A stretch of DNA of 64,000 nucleotides from Neopararhizobium haloflavum (GCF_002750855.1 NZ_NWUC01000008.1:1-64000); one strand, 5' to 3'; shown: positions 53,910-63,531, counted from the stretch's first letter. Notes: generated by a model not told the origin, from the sequence alone. Translations and numbers: made by a program.

Positions 53910-54799
53910 CCATGGCGGCAGCGGCGCGGGCGGCAACCCCGCCGCCCGCCGAACGGGACGAGCCGATCAGCGGAGAGCAGCCGATGTCGGGTATCGAGAT
54001 CGATTCCATCTCAATGGAGTTCACCCTGCCGGACGGCGGGGTGGTGCGGGCGCTGAGCGACGTGTCGCTCGGCATCGCCACCGGCGAGATGGTCTCCGTG
54101 CTCGGCCCGTCCGGCTGCGGCAAGACGACCTTGCTCAACATCGTCGGCGGCTTCCTGTCGCCGACGCGTGGCGCGGTTCGCCTCAATGGCCATACCGTCA
54201 AGGGGCCGGCGGCCGAGCGCGGCGTCGTCTTCCAGCAGGGTGCCTTGTTCGAATGGCTGACGGTCGAACAGAACATCGGCTTCGGCCCGCGCATGGCGGG
54301 CCGACCGAAGGCGGAAATCCGCGACAAGGTGCATGATCTGCTCGGCACCGTTGGGCTGCAGGGCTTTGCCGAAAAGCCGGTCTACCAGCTTTCCGGCGGC
54401 ATGCAGCAGCGCGTCGCGCTGGCAAGGTGCCTTGCCAACGATCCCGATGTCATCTTGATGGACGAACCGCTCGGCGCGCTCGACGCGCTGACGCGCGAGA
54501 AGATGCAGGGCCTCGTGCTGAGGCTGTGGAAGGAGACGGGCAAGACCATTCTCCTCATCACCCACTCGGTGGAAGAGGCGCTCTATCTCGGCCAGCGCCT
54601 TATCGTCATGGCGCCGCGGCCGGGACGCATCATGAAAGAGTTCCGCCTGCCGTTTCCCGAAAGGGGCCTGACCATGCCGCCCCGCGAGGTGAAGGCCTCC
54701 TCCGATTTCGTCGCAACACGCGAGGAAGTGCTGTCGATGATCTGGAGCATGGAAGAGGAAATCATGGGCGAGAACGGTTCCAGCGAGGTGTCGTCATGA
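53906..54799 (+). CDS. tauB: Taurine ABC transporter, ATP-binding protein
   Basis: A 297-residue ATPase with Walker A GPSGCGKTTLLN, Q-loop VFQQGALFEWLTV, signature LSGGMQQRVALARC, Walker B VILMDEPLGALD and H-loop ITHSVEEAL. An N-terminal extension of ~30 Ala/Pro-rich residues precedes the domain, so ATG 53987 is an alternative start. Coupled to tauA and tauC by 4-base overlaps. Confidence 0.9.
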   Translation: MTMAAAARAATPPPAERDEPISGEQPMSGIEIDSISMEFTLPDGGVVRALSDVSLGIATGEMVSVLGPSGCGKTTLLNIVGGFLSPTRGAVRLNGHTVKGPAAERGVVFQQGALFEWLTVEQNIGFGPRMAGRPKAEIRDKVHDLLGTVGLQGFAEKPVYQLSGGMQQRVALARCLANDPDVILMDEPLGALDALTREKMQGLVLRLWKETGKTILLITHSVEEALYLGQRLIVMAPRPGRIMKEFRLPFPERGLTMPPREVKASSDFVATREEVLSMIWSMEEEIMGENGSSEVSS

Positions 54800-55662
54800 G
54801 CGCTCAGGTGAAATCGCCCCGGCTGGCCATCTGGCTCGGCCTTGCGGACAATGCCTTCACCCGGCAGAAGACGGTGAAGTTCGGCGATGCGGCGGCGGTC
54901 AATTCCGGCCGGTTCTATTCGGTGCTCGTTGTCGTCGTTCTGCTTCTGGCCTGGGTCGTGACGTCGGCGCTCAACCTGATCGAGCCGTTCTACTGGCCGA
55001 CGATCCAGGGCACATGGGATCGCTTCACGAAGCTGGTGGCGGAGGGCTATCGCAACGTACCGCTGATCGATCATATCGGCATCAGCGTCTACCGCGTTCT
55101 GTCCGGTGTCGTCTATGGCGCGCTCGTCGGCATCCCGATCGGCTTTGCCATGGGGCTTTCGTCGGTGGCGCGCGGCTTTATGGATCCGATCGTGGAGTTC
55201 ATGCGGCCGATCCCGCCGCTCGCGCTGATCCCGCTGGTGATCCTGTGGTTCGGGATCGACGAGACGGCGAAGATCTTCCTGCTCTTCCTCGCCTCGCTGT
55301 TCATCATGATCCTCGCCGCGCGGGCCGGCGTTTCGAGTGTCCGGGTCTCCAAGGTGCACGCGGCCTATTCGCTGGGTGCGTCGAAGCTTCAGGTGTTGCG
55401 TCACGTCATCCTGCCGAATGCCCTGCCGGAAATCTTCACCGGCCTGCGCACCGCGATGGGCGTGTGCTGGGGAACGGTCGTCGCCGCCGAGCTCGTCGCC
55501 GCCGACCAGGGCCTTGGCTCGATGATCATGATCGCCAAGAACTTCCTGCAGACCGACACCGTCGTCATCGGCATCATCCTGATTGGCCTCATCGGCTACA
55601 CGATCGAGATGGTGATGCGCTGGCTGGAACGCATCCTGATCCCGTGGAAGGGCAAGGGGTGA
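54796..55662 (+). CDS. tauC: Taurine ABC transporter, permease
   Basis: A 288-residue inner-membrane permease with ~6 helices and the EAA loop AAYSLGASKLQVLRHVILPNA. The C-terminal half (AAELVAADQGLGSMIMIAKNFLQTD) is typical of TauC/SsuC. ATG 54796 overlaps the tauB stop. Last gene of the tauABC operon. Confidence 0.9.
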   Translation: MSAQVKSPRLAIWLGLADNAFTRQKTVKFGDAAAVNSGRFYSVLVVVVLLLAWVVTSALNLIEPFYWPTIQGTWDRFTKLVAEGYRNVPLIDHIGISVYRVLSGVVYGALVGIPIGFAMGLSSVARGFMDPIVEFMRPIPPLALIPLVILWFGIDETAKIFLLFLASLFIMILAARAGVSSVRVSKVHAAYSLGASKLQVLRHVILPNALPEIFTGLRTAMGVCWGTVVAAELVAADQGLGSMIMIAKNFLQTDTVVIGIILIGLIGYTIEMVMRWLERILIPWKGKG

Positions 55663-55680
55663 AATTTCCCGGCGGACCCC

Positions 55681-55710
55681 GGTGACCCGCGGCGAAAGCG
55701 GCGGGTCACC
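55681..55710. terminator. Hairpin between tauC and the LysR gene
   Basis: A perfect 10-bp stem GGTGACCCGC / GCGGGTCACC with a 10-base loop, lying between convergent genes and overlapping the LysR stop. No T tract on either side, so termination is likely weak or rho-assisted. Confidence 0.55.
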
Positions 55711-56584
55711 GTTCCGGGATCGCGATCGCCTCGAACATGTCGCAGATGACGTCGCGCGACTTTTTCTTGTGCATCGACTTGCGCGTCAGCATGCCGATAC
55801 GCCGGTAGATCGCCGGCTCGCCGAACTCCACGACACGGTAGGGCTGGGGCGTCATTCCCCGCACGCGAATGTCGGGCAGAACCGATATGCCGAAGCCGAG
55901 CTCGACCATCTTGTGGATTGCTTCCAGCGACTCGATCTCGGCGTTGGTGTCGGGCGATATGCCGAGCATCGCAAGCCGCTCCTCGATCAGCGGCGCCACC
56001 CAGGCTGAGCGGTTGAAGCGGATATAGGGATAGGTGGCGAAAAGCTCCGCCGGGTCGGTCTCGGTGGAATCTGGCGGCGCCACGATGGCGATCTGCTGGC
56101 GGCAGACGTCGCGCCAATCGAAACGGTCGTCGATGCGCTTTGGCCGGTGCATCAGCGCGCCGTCGACCTCACCGATGTCGACGAGGTTCTCCAGCTCTCC
56201 GGACAGGTTCGACGTCACGTTGACGACGAGGTTCGGGTGCGCCGTCTTCAGCGCCATCAGCGTCGTCGTCACGATGCTGATCAAGACGGTCGGCACGGCG
56301 CTCAGGCGGAAATAGTCGCGATAACTGTGCACATCGGCAAGGCGCTCCACCATCGTGTCGTGCTGGTCTACGATGGTGCGCGCATAGTGCAGCACGGTTT
56401 CGCCGACCCGCGTCAGCCGTGGCGGGCGATAGCGCCGGTCGAACAGGACGACCCCGAGCGATTGCTCCAGGGAAACGATCTGCATGCTGATCGCCGAGGG
56501 CGTCATGTTGAGCGCGCGCGCGGCATTGGCGAAGGAATGATGATCGATGATCGCCTTCAGCGACCGCAAGCCTCGCACCGACAT
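55706..56584 (-). CDS. LysR-type regulator of the sulfoacetate-type operon
   Basis: A 292-residue LTTR: HTH with SFANAARALNMTPSAISMQI in residues 17-36, effector domain beginning near residue 90 (YFRLSAVPTVLISIV). It is divergent from the TTT-transporter operon with a 129-base intergenic region containing an inverted repeat, the usual layout of an LTTR and its target. It probably responds to the operon's substrate or an intermediate. Confidence 0.85.
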   Translation of the reverse strand: MSVRGLRSLKAIIDHHSFANAARALNMTPSAISMQIVSLEQSLGVVLFDRRYRPPRLTRVGETVLHYARTIVDQHDTMVERLADVHSYRDYFRLSAVPTVLISIVTTTLMALKTAHPNLVVNVTSNLSGELENLVDIGEVDGALMHRPKRIDDRFDWRDVCRQQIAIVAPPDSTETDPAELFATYPYIRFNRSAWVAPLIEERLAMLGISPDTNAEIESLEAIHKMVELGFGISVLPDIRVRGMTPQPYRVVEFGEPAIYRRIGMLTRKSMHKKKSRDVICDMFEAIAIPER

Positions 56585-56619
56585 CGCCCCTTCCTCCTGT
56601 GCAGCACAAATCCAGATTC

Positions 56620-56637
56620 CTTGAATTTAATACCAAG
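56620..56637. promoter_or_regulatory. Inverted repeat in the LysR-tctC divergent region
   Basis: CTTG-N10-CAAG forms an inverted repeat in an AT-rich centre, the size and form of LTTR boxes. It lies 77 bases before the tctC start and 36 bases before the LysR start on the other strand. Binding is inferred. Confidence 0.4.
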
Positions 56638-56713
56638 ATTTCGCGCTTTGGTTAAAGGGTCTTTCTGTTAGCCTTCCTCCGATCAGTTGAGGAGCTGTAT
56701 CAGGGAGGACTTC

Positions 56714-57715
56714 ATGATGATTTCGAAATGCCGATTTGCAGGCCTTGTAGCGACCGCCGCACTGGTGGCGGGCGGGGCGTTCGCGCAGGAAGCGCAGATG
56801 GAAACGCCGCAGGGGTTCGGTAAACGCCCACTTACAATGATCGTGCCATTCGGTGCCGGTGGGGGGTCCGACCAGCTCGCCCGCGCCATGGCGCAGTCGA
56901 TGAACGAGGTTGCCGGCCTCAACTTCCAGATCGTCACTCGGCCGGGTGGCGGCGGTGTCGCCGCGATTCCGGACTTCATGCTCGCGCCTGCCGACGGCCA
57001 TACGATCCTGCAGCATATCGACCTGATCGTCGCCGCCTATGCCAAAGGCGACATCCAGGAGAACCCGGCGGAAGACTGGGCGCCGCTTTGCACCACGCAG
57101 ATCACGTTCAACCAGCTCTACATCGCCGGCGACGAAGACCGTTTCTCCGACTGGGAAAGCATGGTCGCCTACATGGAGGAAAGCGGTGAGCAGCTGACGG
57201 TCGCCAATCTCGGCCAGGTCGGGTCCATGGAACAGATCACGATGGACATGATGGAGGATGCCGTCGGTCTGGAGTTCCGCAAGGTTGCCTACGACAACCC
57301 GTCCGAGCGCTACGGGTCGCTGATCGGCGGCCATGCCGACGTTCTCTTCGAACAGCCCGGCGATGTGCGCAACTTCATCGAGTCCGGCCAGATGAAGCCG
57401 ATCGTCACCTTCTACGAGGAACGCCCGGAGGTCTTCGCCGACGTCCCCACGCACCGCGATCTCGGCGCCGATTTCGACGCGATGCTGCGGTTTCGCGGCT
57501 TCTACGTCAAAGGCGGCACGCCGCAGGATCGGGTCGACTTCCTCGTGGAGGCTTGCGAACGCGGCTTCAACACGGAGTCCTATCAGGCATTCAATGCCGA
57601 CAACTACATGGATCTGATCGACAGCTTCCGCGACCAGGAAGGCACCCGCCAGCTGATCAACGATACCGTGGCGACCTATCAGGCGATCTACGAGGAGATG
57701 GGCATCCTCGAATAG
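56714..57715 (+). CDS. TTT-family substrate-binding protein (TctC/Bug type)
   Basis: A 333-residue exported Bug/TctC protein; signal FAGLVATAALVAGGAFA. The landmark is LTMIVPFGAGGGSDQLARAM, the ligand-binding segment of this family, followed by RPGGGGVAAIPDFM. Together with the two membrane genes it forms a tripartite tricarboxylate-type transporter. In this operon its substrate is probably sulfoacetate, by inference from the downstream enzymes. ATG 56714 follows AGGGAGGAC. Confidence 0.9.
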   Translation: MMISKCRFAGLVATAALVAGGAFAQEAQMETPQGFGKRPLTMIVPFGAGGGSDQLARAMAQSMNEVAGLNFQIVTRPGGGGVAAIPDFMLAPADGHTILQHIDLIVAAYAKGDIQENPAEDWAPLCTTQITFNQLYIAGDEDRFSDWESMVAYMEESGEQLTVANLGQVGSMEQITMDMMEDAVGLEFRKVAYDNPSERYGSLIGGHADVLFEQPGDVRNFIESGQMKPIVTFYEERPEVFADVPTHRDLGADFDAMLRFRGFYVKGGTPQDRVDFLVEACERGFNTESYQAFNADNYMDLIDSFRDQEGTRQLINDTVATYQAIYEEMGILE

Positions 57716-57728
57716 CCGAGGCTCTGCC

Positions 57729-57766
57729 GGTCGGCGGGCGGCCACCTGGGGGTGCCCCCGCCGACC
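57729..57766 (+). terminator. Long hairpin after tctC (attenuator or mRNA-stabilising)
   Basis: Outer stem GGTCGGCGGG (57729-57738) / CCCGCCGACC (57757-57766), inner stem CACC / GGTG, 4-base loop. Followed by CCTTTCCC, not a run of T. Position after a binding-protein gene parallels the smoE hairpin. Confidence 0.65.
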
Positions 57767-57812
57767 CCTTTCCCATTCATCCTTCAGAACCATGTCCGGG
57801 AGCATTTGTGCC

Positions 57813-58394
57813 ATGGCACGATCGACCGAATTCGACGTGACGACGTCCAGCGGCCCGTCGCCCTATCTTCGTCCCGCTTTGGAATGGGCCGTGTGGGTCG
57901 GCTTCGCGCTGCTTGCTTATTCCCAGACCGGACTCTTCGATCGCGAGATACCCGAATACCGCTTCGGCGCGACGGGCTGGCCGCGTGCCGTCTGCCTCCT
58001 GATGATCGCCGGCGCCACCGGGCAATTCCTGATGCGATGCCTGACGATCGCGCGCGGCGTCGTCGAAACGGACGCGGCCGAGGAAGCGCCGCGGCAAAAG
58101 CTCAGCGGCCGCGAGATCGCGCAGCGCACTGCGATCTTCCTGCTGCCGCTCGTCTATCTCTATGCCGTTCCCTATCTCGGCTTCTACCTGATGACGCCGC
58201 TCTTCATGCTGGCGCTGATGCTGATCCTTGAGGTGCGCTCGCCGGGGCCGCTCATCGGCGTGCCGCTCACCGTCTCGGTGATCTTCCTTCTGGTCTTCAC
58301 CCGCCTTTTCTATGTCGGCATGCCCGTCGGCAATTTGCCGGGCTTCTACGACGTCAACAACGCCATCATCGGGTTCGCCCGGCTGGGCATGTAG
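57813..58394 (+). CDS. TTT transporter small membrane subunit (TctB-like)
   Basis: A 193-residue protein with about four transmembrane helices, the usual size of TctB. The N-terminus is ARSTEFDVTTSSGPSPYLRP; the helices include IFLLPLVYLYAVPYLGFYLM. ATG 57813 has GGGAG 10 bases upstream, preferred over ATG 57792 which has none. The gap of 9 bases to the large subunit indicates one operon. Confidence 0.82.
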   Translation: MARSTEFDVTTSSGPSPYLRPALEWAVWVGFALLAYSQTGLFDREIPEYRFGATGWPRAVCLLMIAGATGQFLMRCLTIARGVVETDAAEEAPRQKLSGREIAQRTAIFLLPLVYLYAVPYLGFYLMTPLFMLALMLILEVRSPGPLIGVPLTVSVIFLLVFTRLFYVGMPVGNLPGFYDVNNAIIGFARLGM

Positions 58395-58403
58395 GAGGAC
58401 GTC

Positions 58404-59927
58404 ATGGAAGCGTTCATCGGCGGTACGATCAGCCTTTTCGGCGACCCCACGTCGCTCATGCTGTTCTTCTTCGGCCTGATCGGCGGCATGCTGTTCGGCG
58501 CCATCCCCGGCGTCAACATGCTGACGCTCGGCGCCGTTCTTCTGCCCTTCACCATCACCATGAATCCCGAAAACGCGGTGATGCTGTTTTCGGTCATCTA
58601 CTGCGCCGGTGTCTTCGGCGGGGCGATCACCGCGATTCTCTTCAACATTCCCGGCGCGCCGGAGAACGCGCCAACCTGTTTCGACGGCTATCCGATGACG
58701 CAGAAGGGCCAGTCCGGCAAGGCGATCGGCGCGGCCGTCATCTGCTCGGCGGCCGGCGGGCTGGCCTCCGTCATCCTGATGATGACCTCGACCGGCATCA
58801 TCGCCGGCTGGGCGATCCGCGCCTTCGGCCCGCCGGAGATCTTCGCGCTGATCTTCTTCGGCCTCGCCGTCTCCGCGTCCGTCGGCGCCAAGACGCTGTG
58901 GAAAGGCTGGCTGTCGGTGATGATCGGCCTCCTGCTTGCCACGGTCGGCACCGATCCCGTCGGCGGCATCCGCCGCTTCAACGAGGGGTCCTTTCTCGGG
59001 CTGGACTACAGTTCCTACTATCTCTCCGCCGGCATTCACTTCATCCCGCTGATCCTCGGCTTCTTCGCCGTGTCGGAAGTGTTGACCCAGGCGATCAACA
59101 TCGCGACGGGAACCCGCGAGCGGCCGAAGGCGGGGCTTGAGTTCCCCACGATCGCCGAGTTCTGGCAGGTGCGCTACACGATGATCCGTTCGACGCTGAT
59201 CGGTTTCTTCGCCGGCGTCCTTCCCGGCATCGGTGCGACGCTCGGCGCGTTCCTGAGCTACACCCAGGCGCTGCGCTGGTCGAAGAACCGCAAGAATTTC
59301 GGCAAGGGCGAACTTGAAGGTGTCGTCGCGTCGGAAACCGCGAACAACGCGGCAACCGGGGCGGCGATGATCCCGCTGCTTGCGCTGGGGCTTCCCGGCG
59401 GCGCGCTGACGGCGATGATCATGGGCATCTTCCAGATTCACGGCATGGAACCGGGGCCGCTCATCTTCATCAATTCCAGCGAGCTCGTCTGGATCACGTT
59501 TGCGGCGATGTTCTGGGCCAACCTGATGATCATCGTGCTCGGCTGGGTGCAGACGAAGACCGTGGTGCATATCCTGAGGGTGCCGTTCCGCTGGCTCGCC
59601 CCCGGTATCCTCGTTCTGGCGATCGTTGGCGCCTATGCGCTGCGCAATCTCTTCGTCGATGTCTGGGTGATGTTCCTGGCCGGCATCGCGGGCTACTTCC
59701 TGCGCTCCACCGGCTATTCGGCGGCCGGCGTCGTGCTCGGCCTCATCCTCGGGGCGATCGGCGAGTCAGCCTTTGCGACCTCGGCGCAACTGCTCGACTA
59801 TTCGATCCTCAATTTCCTCTCACGGCCGATCGCCGCGACGCTCTTCATCCTGGGCGTGCTGACGATCGTGACCAGCGTCATCAACGAACTGCGCGGGGCC
59901 GACCAGCCCAAGGCCCTGATCGACTGA
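58404..59927 (+). CDS. TTT transporter large membrane subunit (TctA-like)
   Basis: A 507-residue permease of the TctA family with ~12 helices. Family segments visible: FGAIPGVNMLTLGAVLLPFT, FNIPGAPENAPTCFDGYPM, SETANNAATGAAMIPLLALG and LPGGALTAMIMG. It completes the tripartite transporter. Start ATG 58404 follows GGAGGAC. The 36-base gap to the dehydrogenase gene keeps it in the same operon. Confidence 0.92.
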   Translation: MEAFIGGTISLFGDPTSLMLFFFGLIGGMLFGAIPGVNMLTLGAVLLPFTITMNPENAVMLFSVIYCAGVFGGAITAILFNIPGAPENAPTCFDGYPMTQKGQSGKAIGAAVICSAAGGLASVILMMTSTGIIAGWAIRAFGPPEIFALIFFGLAVSASVGAKTLWKGWLSVMIGLLLATVGTDPVGGIRRFNEGSFLGLDYSSYYLSAGIHFIPLILGFFAVSEVLTQAINIATGTRERPKAGLEFPTIAEFWQVRYTMIRSTLIGFFAGVLPGIGATLGAFLSYTQALRWSKNRKNFGKGELEGVVASETANNAATGAAMIPLLALGLPGGALTAMIMGIFQIHGMEPGPLIFINSSELVWITFAAMFWANLMIIVLGWVQTKTVVHILRVPFRWLAPGILVLAIVGAYALRNLFVDVWVMFLAGIAGYFLRSTGYSAAGVVLGLILGAIGESAFATSAQLLDYSILNFLSRPIAATLFILGVLTIVTSVINELRGADQPKALID

Positions 59928-59963
59928 TCAGCGGCGCGCGCCGACAAGCCCAAGGAGGCAAAA

Positions 59964-61394
59964 ATGTCAGCAACAGTGGAAAGGCTCGACGAGCGACAGC
60001 CGGACGAAGCCGCAAAGGTGGCCGCACTGATCGATCGCGCCCGCGCCGCCATGGAGGCCTATGAGAACCACGATCAGGCCCGCGTCGACGAGGCGGTGAC
60101 CGCGCTTGCATGGTCGATCTACAAGCCAGAAAACGCGCGCCGGCTGGCCGAACTGGCGGTGGAGGATACCGGGCTCGGCAATGTGGATTCCAAGATCATC
60201 AAGAACACGCGCAAGACCTTCGGTACCCTGCGCGACCTGATGCGGGCGAAGACCGTCGGCGTGATCGACGAACAGCCGGAAAGGGGCCTCGTTCTCTACG
60301 GCAAGCCGGTTGGCGTGGTGGCCGCCGTCTGCCCGTCGACCAACCCTGCGGCAACGCCGGTCAACAAGGCGATGATGGCGCTGAAGGGCGGCAATGCGGT
60401 GATCATCGCGCCCTCGCCGGCCGGTTACCAGACCACGGCGGACACGGTGGCGCTGATGCGGGCGGAACTCGCCAAGGCCGGCCACCCCGAAGACCTGGTG
60501 CAGATCCTGCCCAAGCCCGTCAACAAGGCGATGACGCAGGCGCTTCTCGAAATGGCCGATCTCAACGTCGTCACCGGCTCGCAGAACAACGTCAAACGCG
60601 CCATGCAATCCGGCACGGTGTCGATCGGCGTCGGTGCGGGCAACGCGCCGGTCGTCATCGACAGTTCCGCCGATTTCGACGATGCGGCGGAGAAGATCAC
60701 GGCATCGAAAATCTTCGACAACGCGACCTCATGCTCGTCGGAAAATTCGGTGATCATCCTCGACGACGTCTATGAGGAGGCGATGGCGGCGCTCGAGCGG
60801 GCTGGCGGCTATCGCTGCTCGCCCGAGCAGAAGGACGCCATCGGCGCCACGCTCTGGGTCGACGGCAAGCTCAACCGCCACGTCCTTGCCAAGGATCCTG
60901 CCATCGCCGCAGAGGTGTTCGGCCTGCCGGCCGAAGCCCGCGAACGCAAGTTCTTCATGGTTGAGGAGGCGTCGGTCGGCGGCAAGCATTCCTTTGCCGA
61001 CGAGAAGCTGTCGCTGGTTCTGACGGTCTATCGCGCCAAGGATTTTGATGATGCCAAGCGCATCGTGCGTGACGTGCTGAACGTGACGGGACGCGGTCAC
61101 TCGGTCGGAATCCACACGAGCGACATGAACCATGCGCGGGACCTCGCGGCGGCGACTGATGTCGTGCGCGTGCTGGTCAATCAGGCGCACACCTTCGGCA
61201 ATGGCGGGAGCTTCAACAACGCGCTGCCATTCACCCTTTCGATGGGCGGTGGCACCTGGGCAGGCAACACGATCGACGACAACCTCAACTACCGCTGCTT
61301 CATCAACGTCACGCGGCTCGTCACCACCATCGCGGAGGACAAGCCGGGCGAAGACGAACTCTTCGGGGCCTACTGGGCGAAATTCGGCAAGTGA
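59964..61394 (+). CDS. sauS: Acylating (CoA-dependent) sulfoacetaldehyde dehydrogenase, SauS-like
   Basis: A 476-residue CoA-acylating aldehyde dehydrogenase. The N-terminus AVEDTGLGNVDSKIIKN, KPVGVVAAVCPSTNPAATPVNKAMMAL (shown in part as GVVAAVCPSTNPAATP) and the active-site Cys257 in NATSCSSENSV place it with the EutE/SauS group rather than classical ALDHs. SauS converts sulfoacetyl-CoA and NAD(P)H to sulfoacetaldehyde and CoA. The ligase and xsc genes next to it argue for that substrate over acetyl- or succinyl-CoA. A strong AGGAGG site precedes ATG 59964. Confidence 0.8.
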   Translation: MSATVERLDERQPDEAAKVAALIDRARAAMEAYENHDQARVDEAVTALAWSIYKPENARRLAELAVEDTGLGNVDSKIIKNTRKTFGTLRDLMRAKTVGVIDEQPERGLVLYGKPVGVVAAVCPSTNPAATPVNKAMMALKGGNAVIIAPSPAGYQTTADTVALMRAELAKAGHPEDLVQILPKPVNKAMTQALLEMADLNVVTGSQNNVKRAMQSGTVSIGVGAGNAPVVIDSSADFDDAAEKITASKIFDNATSCSSENSVIILDDVYEEAMAALERAGGYRCSPEQKDAIGATLWVDGKLNRHVLAKDPAIAAEVFGLPAEARERKFFMVEEASVGGKHSFADEKLSLVLTVYRAKDFDDAKRIVRDVLNVTGRGHSVGIHTSDMNHARDLAAATDVVRVLVNQAHTFGNGGSFNNALPFTLSMGGGTWAGNTIDDNLNYRCFINVTRLVTTIAEDKPGEDELFGAYWAKFGK

Positions 61395-61404
61395 GGGACC
61401 AGCG

Positions 61405-62541
61405 ATGAACTTCGAAGAATATGTAGCAAAGCCGCTGCTCGCGGGCGTCGGCATCACCGTTCCCAGGAGCCGCCTTGCCGAGGATCCGGCCGAGGCGGCA
61501 AAGGCCGCGGCCGAAATCGGTGCCTGCGTCGTCAAGGCGCAGGTGCCGACCGGCAAGCGCGGCAAGGCCGGCGGGATCAAGCTGGCTGCGAACCCGGACG
61601 AGGCGCGCGGCCATGCCGAGGCGATCCTCGGAATGGAGATCGACGGCCATCGCGTGATGAAGGTGACCATCGAGGAACAGGTGCCGATCGCCCTGGAACT
61701 CTACGCCAGCATCGTCAGCGATCCGCAGAGCCGCTCGCCCATGCTCCTGTTCTCCGCGATGGGCGGGATGGACGTCGAGGAAGCGGCCGAGACAAATCCC
61801 GATGCCATGCGCCGCCGCGTGATCGACATCACCGAGGGGCTGAGCGAGGAAGACGCGGCGGCGGCCTGCGCCGGACTCGACCTTGGCGGGCAGGAAGCGG
61901 ACGTCGCCAGCACGCTCGTCCGGCTCTACGCGGCCTATCGCATGTTCGACGCCGAGCTTCTTGAGATCAACCCGCTGGTCATCACCAGGGATGGCCGTGT
62001 CGTCGCCCTCGACTGCAAGCTGACGGTCGACGATTCCTCCGCGCCGCGCCAGGGCGAGATCGCCGGCCGGGCCAGCGCTGAGAAGATGAGCGCGCTGGAG
62101 GCCGAGGCGCGCGCAGCCGATCTCAAATATATCGAGCTTGGCGGCGATGTCGGCATCCTGGCCAACGGCGCCGGCCTTACCATGACGACGATGGATGCAG
62201 TGAACCACTATGGCGGCAAGGCGGCGAATTTCCTGGAGGTGGGCGGCGAGGCCTATACCAAGGCGCACACGGCGCTGGCGATCCTTCTGAAGAACCCGGA
62301 GATCAAGAGCCTCCTGGTCAATTTCTGCGGCGCATTCGCGCGCACCGATGTCATGGCGTTGGGCGTCGTGGAGGCCTGGAAGGATCTCAAGCCGGATATC
62401 CCGGTCTTCTTCACCATTCACGGAACCGGCGAGGAAGAGGCCATCGCCCTCGTCAAGCGCGAACTCGGCATCGAACCTTTCGACCGGATGGACGATGCCG
62501 TCAGGGCCGCGGTCGCGGCAACGGGGGCAAGAGCGGCATGA
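61405..62541 (+). CDS. SucC-like ADP-forming CoA ligase beta subunit (sulfoacetate-CoA ligase candidate)
   Basis: A 378-residue ATP-grasp beta subunit: the N-terminal FEEYVAKPLLAGVGI, VVKAQVPTGKRGKAGGIKL (nucleotide region), EINPLVITRDGRVVALDCKL (metal site, partly shown) and LGGDVGILANGAGLTMTTMD, then GGEAYTKAHTALAILLKN. It forms the ligase with the alpha subunit encoded next. Its length matches SucC/MtkA. Context favours sulfoacetate as substrate: ADP-forming sulfoacetate-CoA ligases of the SqwKL type have been reported. Succinate- or malate-CoA ligase is the alternative. Confidence 0.72.
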   Translation: MNFEEYVAKPLLAGVGITVPRSRLAEDPAEAAKAAAEIGACVVKAQVPTGKRGKAGGIKLAANPDEARGHAEAILGMEIDGHRVMKVTIEEQVPIALELYASIVSDPQSRSPMLLFSAMGGMDVEEAAETNPDAMRRRVIDITEGLSEEDAAAACAGLDLGGQEADVASTLVRLYAAYRMFDAELLEINPLVITRDGRVVALDCKLTVDDSSAPRQGEIAGRASAEKMSALEAEARAADLKYIELGGDVGILANGAGLTMTTMDAVNHYGGKAANFLEVGGEAYTKAHTALAILLKNPEIKSLLVNFCGAFARTDVMALGVVEAWKDLKPDIPVFFTIHGTGEEEAIALVKRELGIEPFDRMDDAVRAAVAATGARAA

Positions 62542-63410
62542 TCCTACGCAAGCACCACAAGATCCTCGTCCAAGGGATCACCGGCAAACAGGGCACCTTC
62601 TGGACCGGCGAGATGCAGACCTATGGCGCCAACGTCGTCTGCGGCGTCAATCCGCGCAAGGCGGGCACAACGCATCTGGGCGTTCCGGTCCATGCCAGTG
62701 CCAGGGACGCGGCCGGGCAGTTTGACGTGGCGCTGATGTTCGTGCCGCCGATGATGGCCAGGGATGCCACGATCGACGTATGCGAAGCCGGTGCCAGGCT
62801 CGTGATCTGTCTGGCAGAGCACATTCCCGCCCATGACGTGATGATGATGCATGCCGCGGCGAAGGCAAACGGTGCGCGCATCGTCGGGCCCAACACATCG
62901 GGCCTCGTGACCCCCGGCGAGACGTTCGCGGGCATCATGCCGGCGTTCAATCCCAAGGTGTTCCAGCCAGGCCAGGTCGGCGTCATCTCGCGCTCGGGCA
63001 GTCTCGGCACGCTAGTCAGCCTCATGCTGACCCAGGAGGGCATGGGGCAGTCGGCGTTTTACGGCGTGGGCGGCGATCCGATGATTGGCACGACAACCCG
63101 CGAGGCCCTCGAATTCCTCGATGCGGACGAGCGGACCGAGGCCATCGTGCTGTGCGGCGAGATCGGCGGCAATGCCGAGGAGGAGGCGGCTGACTATGCC
63201 CGCACGATGAAAAAGCCGGTGGTGGCCTTCATCGCGGGCCGCTCCTCTCCGCCCGGCAAGAAGATGGGCCATGCCGGCGCCATCGTTTCCGGCGGCAAGG
63301 GCGACTATGCATCAAAGCGCCGCGCGTTGGAGAAGGCCGGCGTCAGGGTGGCCGACGTGCCGAGCCAGATCCCCGTGATCATCGGCGAGGAGATGCGCGC
63401 CGCGGCCTGA
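62538..63410 (+). CDS. SucD-like CoA ligase alpha subunit (sulfoacetate-CoA ligase candidate)
   Basis: A 290-residue alpha subunit: CoA-binding N-terminus [50 protein letters not shown] and the phosphohistidine H245 in [13 protein letters not shown]. All catalytic features of the SucD family are intact. It overlaps the beta gene by four bases (ATGA). With SauS and Xsc nearby it should complete the activation step sulfoacetate + ATP + CoA to sulfoacetyl-CoA; substrate is inferred. Confidence 0.75.
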   Translation: MILRKHHKILVQGITGKQGTFWTGEMQTYGANVVCGVNPRKAGTTHLGVPVHASARDAAGQFDVALMFVPPMMARDATIDVCEAGARLVICLAEHIPAHDVMMMHAAAKANGARIVGPNTSGLVTPGETFAGIMPAFNPKVFQPGQVGVISRSGSLGTLVSLMLTQEGMGQSAFYGVGGDPMIGTTTREALEFLDADERTEAIVLCGEIGGNAEEEAADYARTMKKPVVAFIAGRSSPPGKKMGHAGAIVSGGKGDYASKRRALEKAGVRVADVPSQIPVIIGEEMRAAA

Positions 63411-63418
63411 AAACGTCC

Positions 63419-63437
63419 CATGCCCGCCGAGGGCATG
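63419..63437 (+). terminator. Short hairpin before xsc
   Basis: CATGCCC-5 nt-GGGCATG, 7-bp stem, no T tract, in the 121-base gap before xsc. It may attenuate or process the message; weak evidence. Confidence 0.3.
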
Positions 63438-63531
63438 TCCAATCGCATGTTCCAATCTGGCCTTATGACATCCCCCGCCAAGGCGGCAAGATGGGGCCAG
63501 TCCGTTTCAAGGGAAGAGGTTTGTTTACGCC

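Noticed and set aside
57777-59570. A 597-codon minus-strand open frame opposite tctB and tctA
   Set aside because: Low-complexity Asp/Arg/Glu/His-rich translation lying over conserved membrane-protein genes; a codon-bias shadow.
61405-63410. Calling the ligase pair TCA-cycle succinyl-CoA synthetase (sucCD)
   Set aside because: The pair lies between an acylating SauS-like dehydrogenase and xsc rather than with mdh/sucAB, so a pathway-specific CoA ligase is more likely; the substrate remains unproven.
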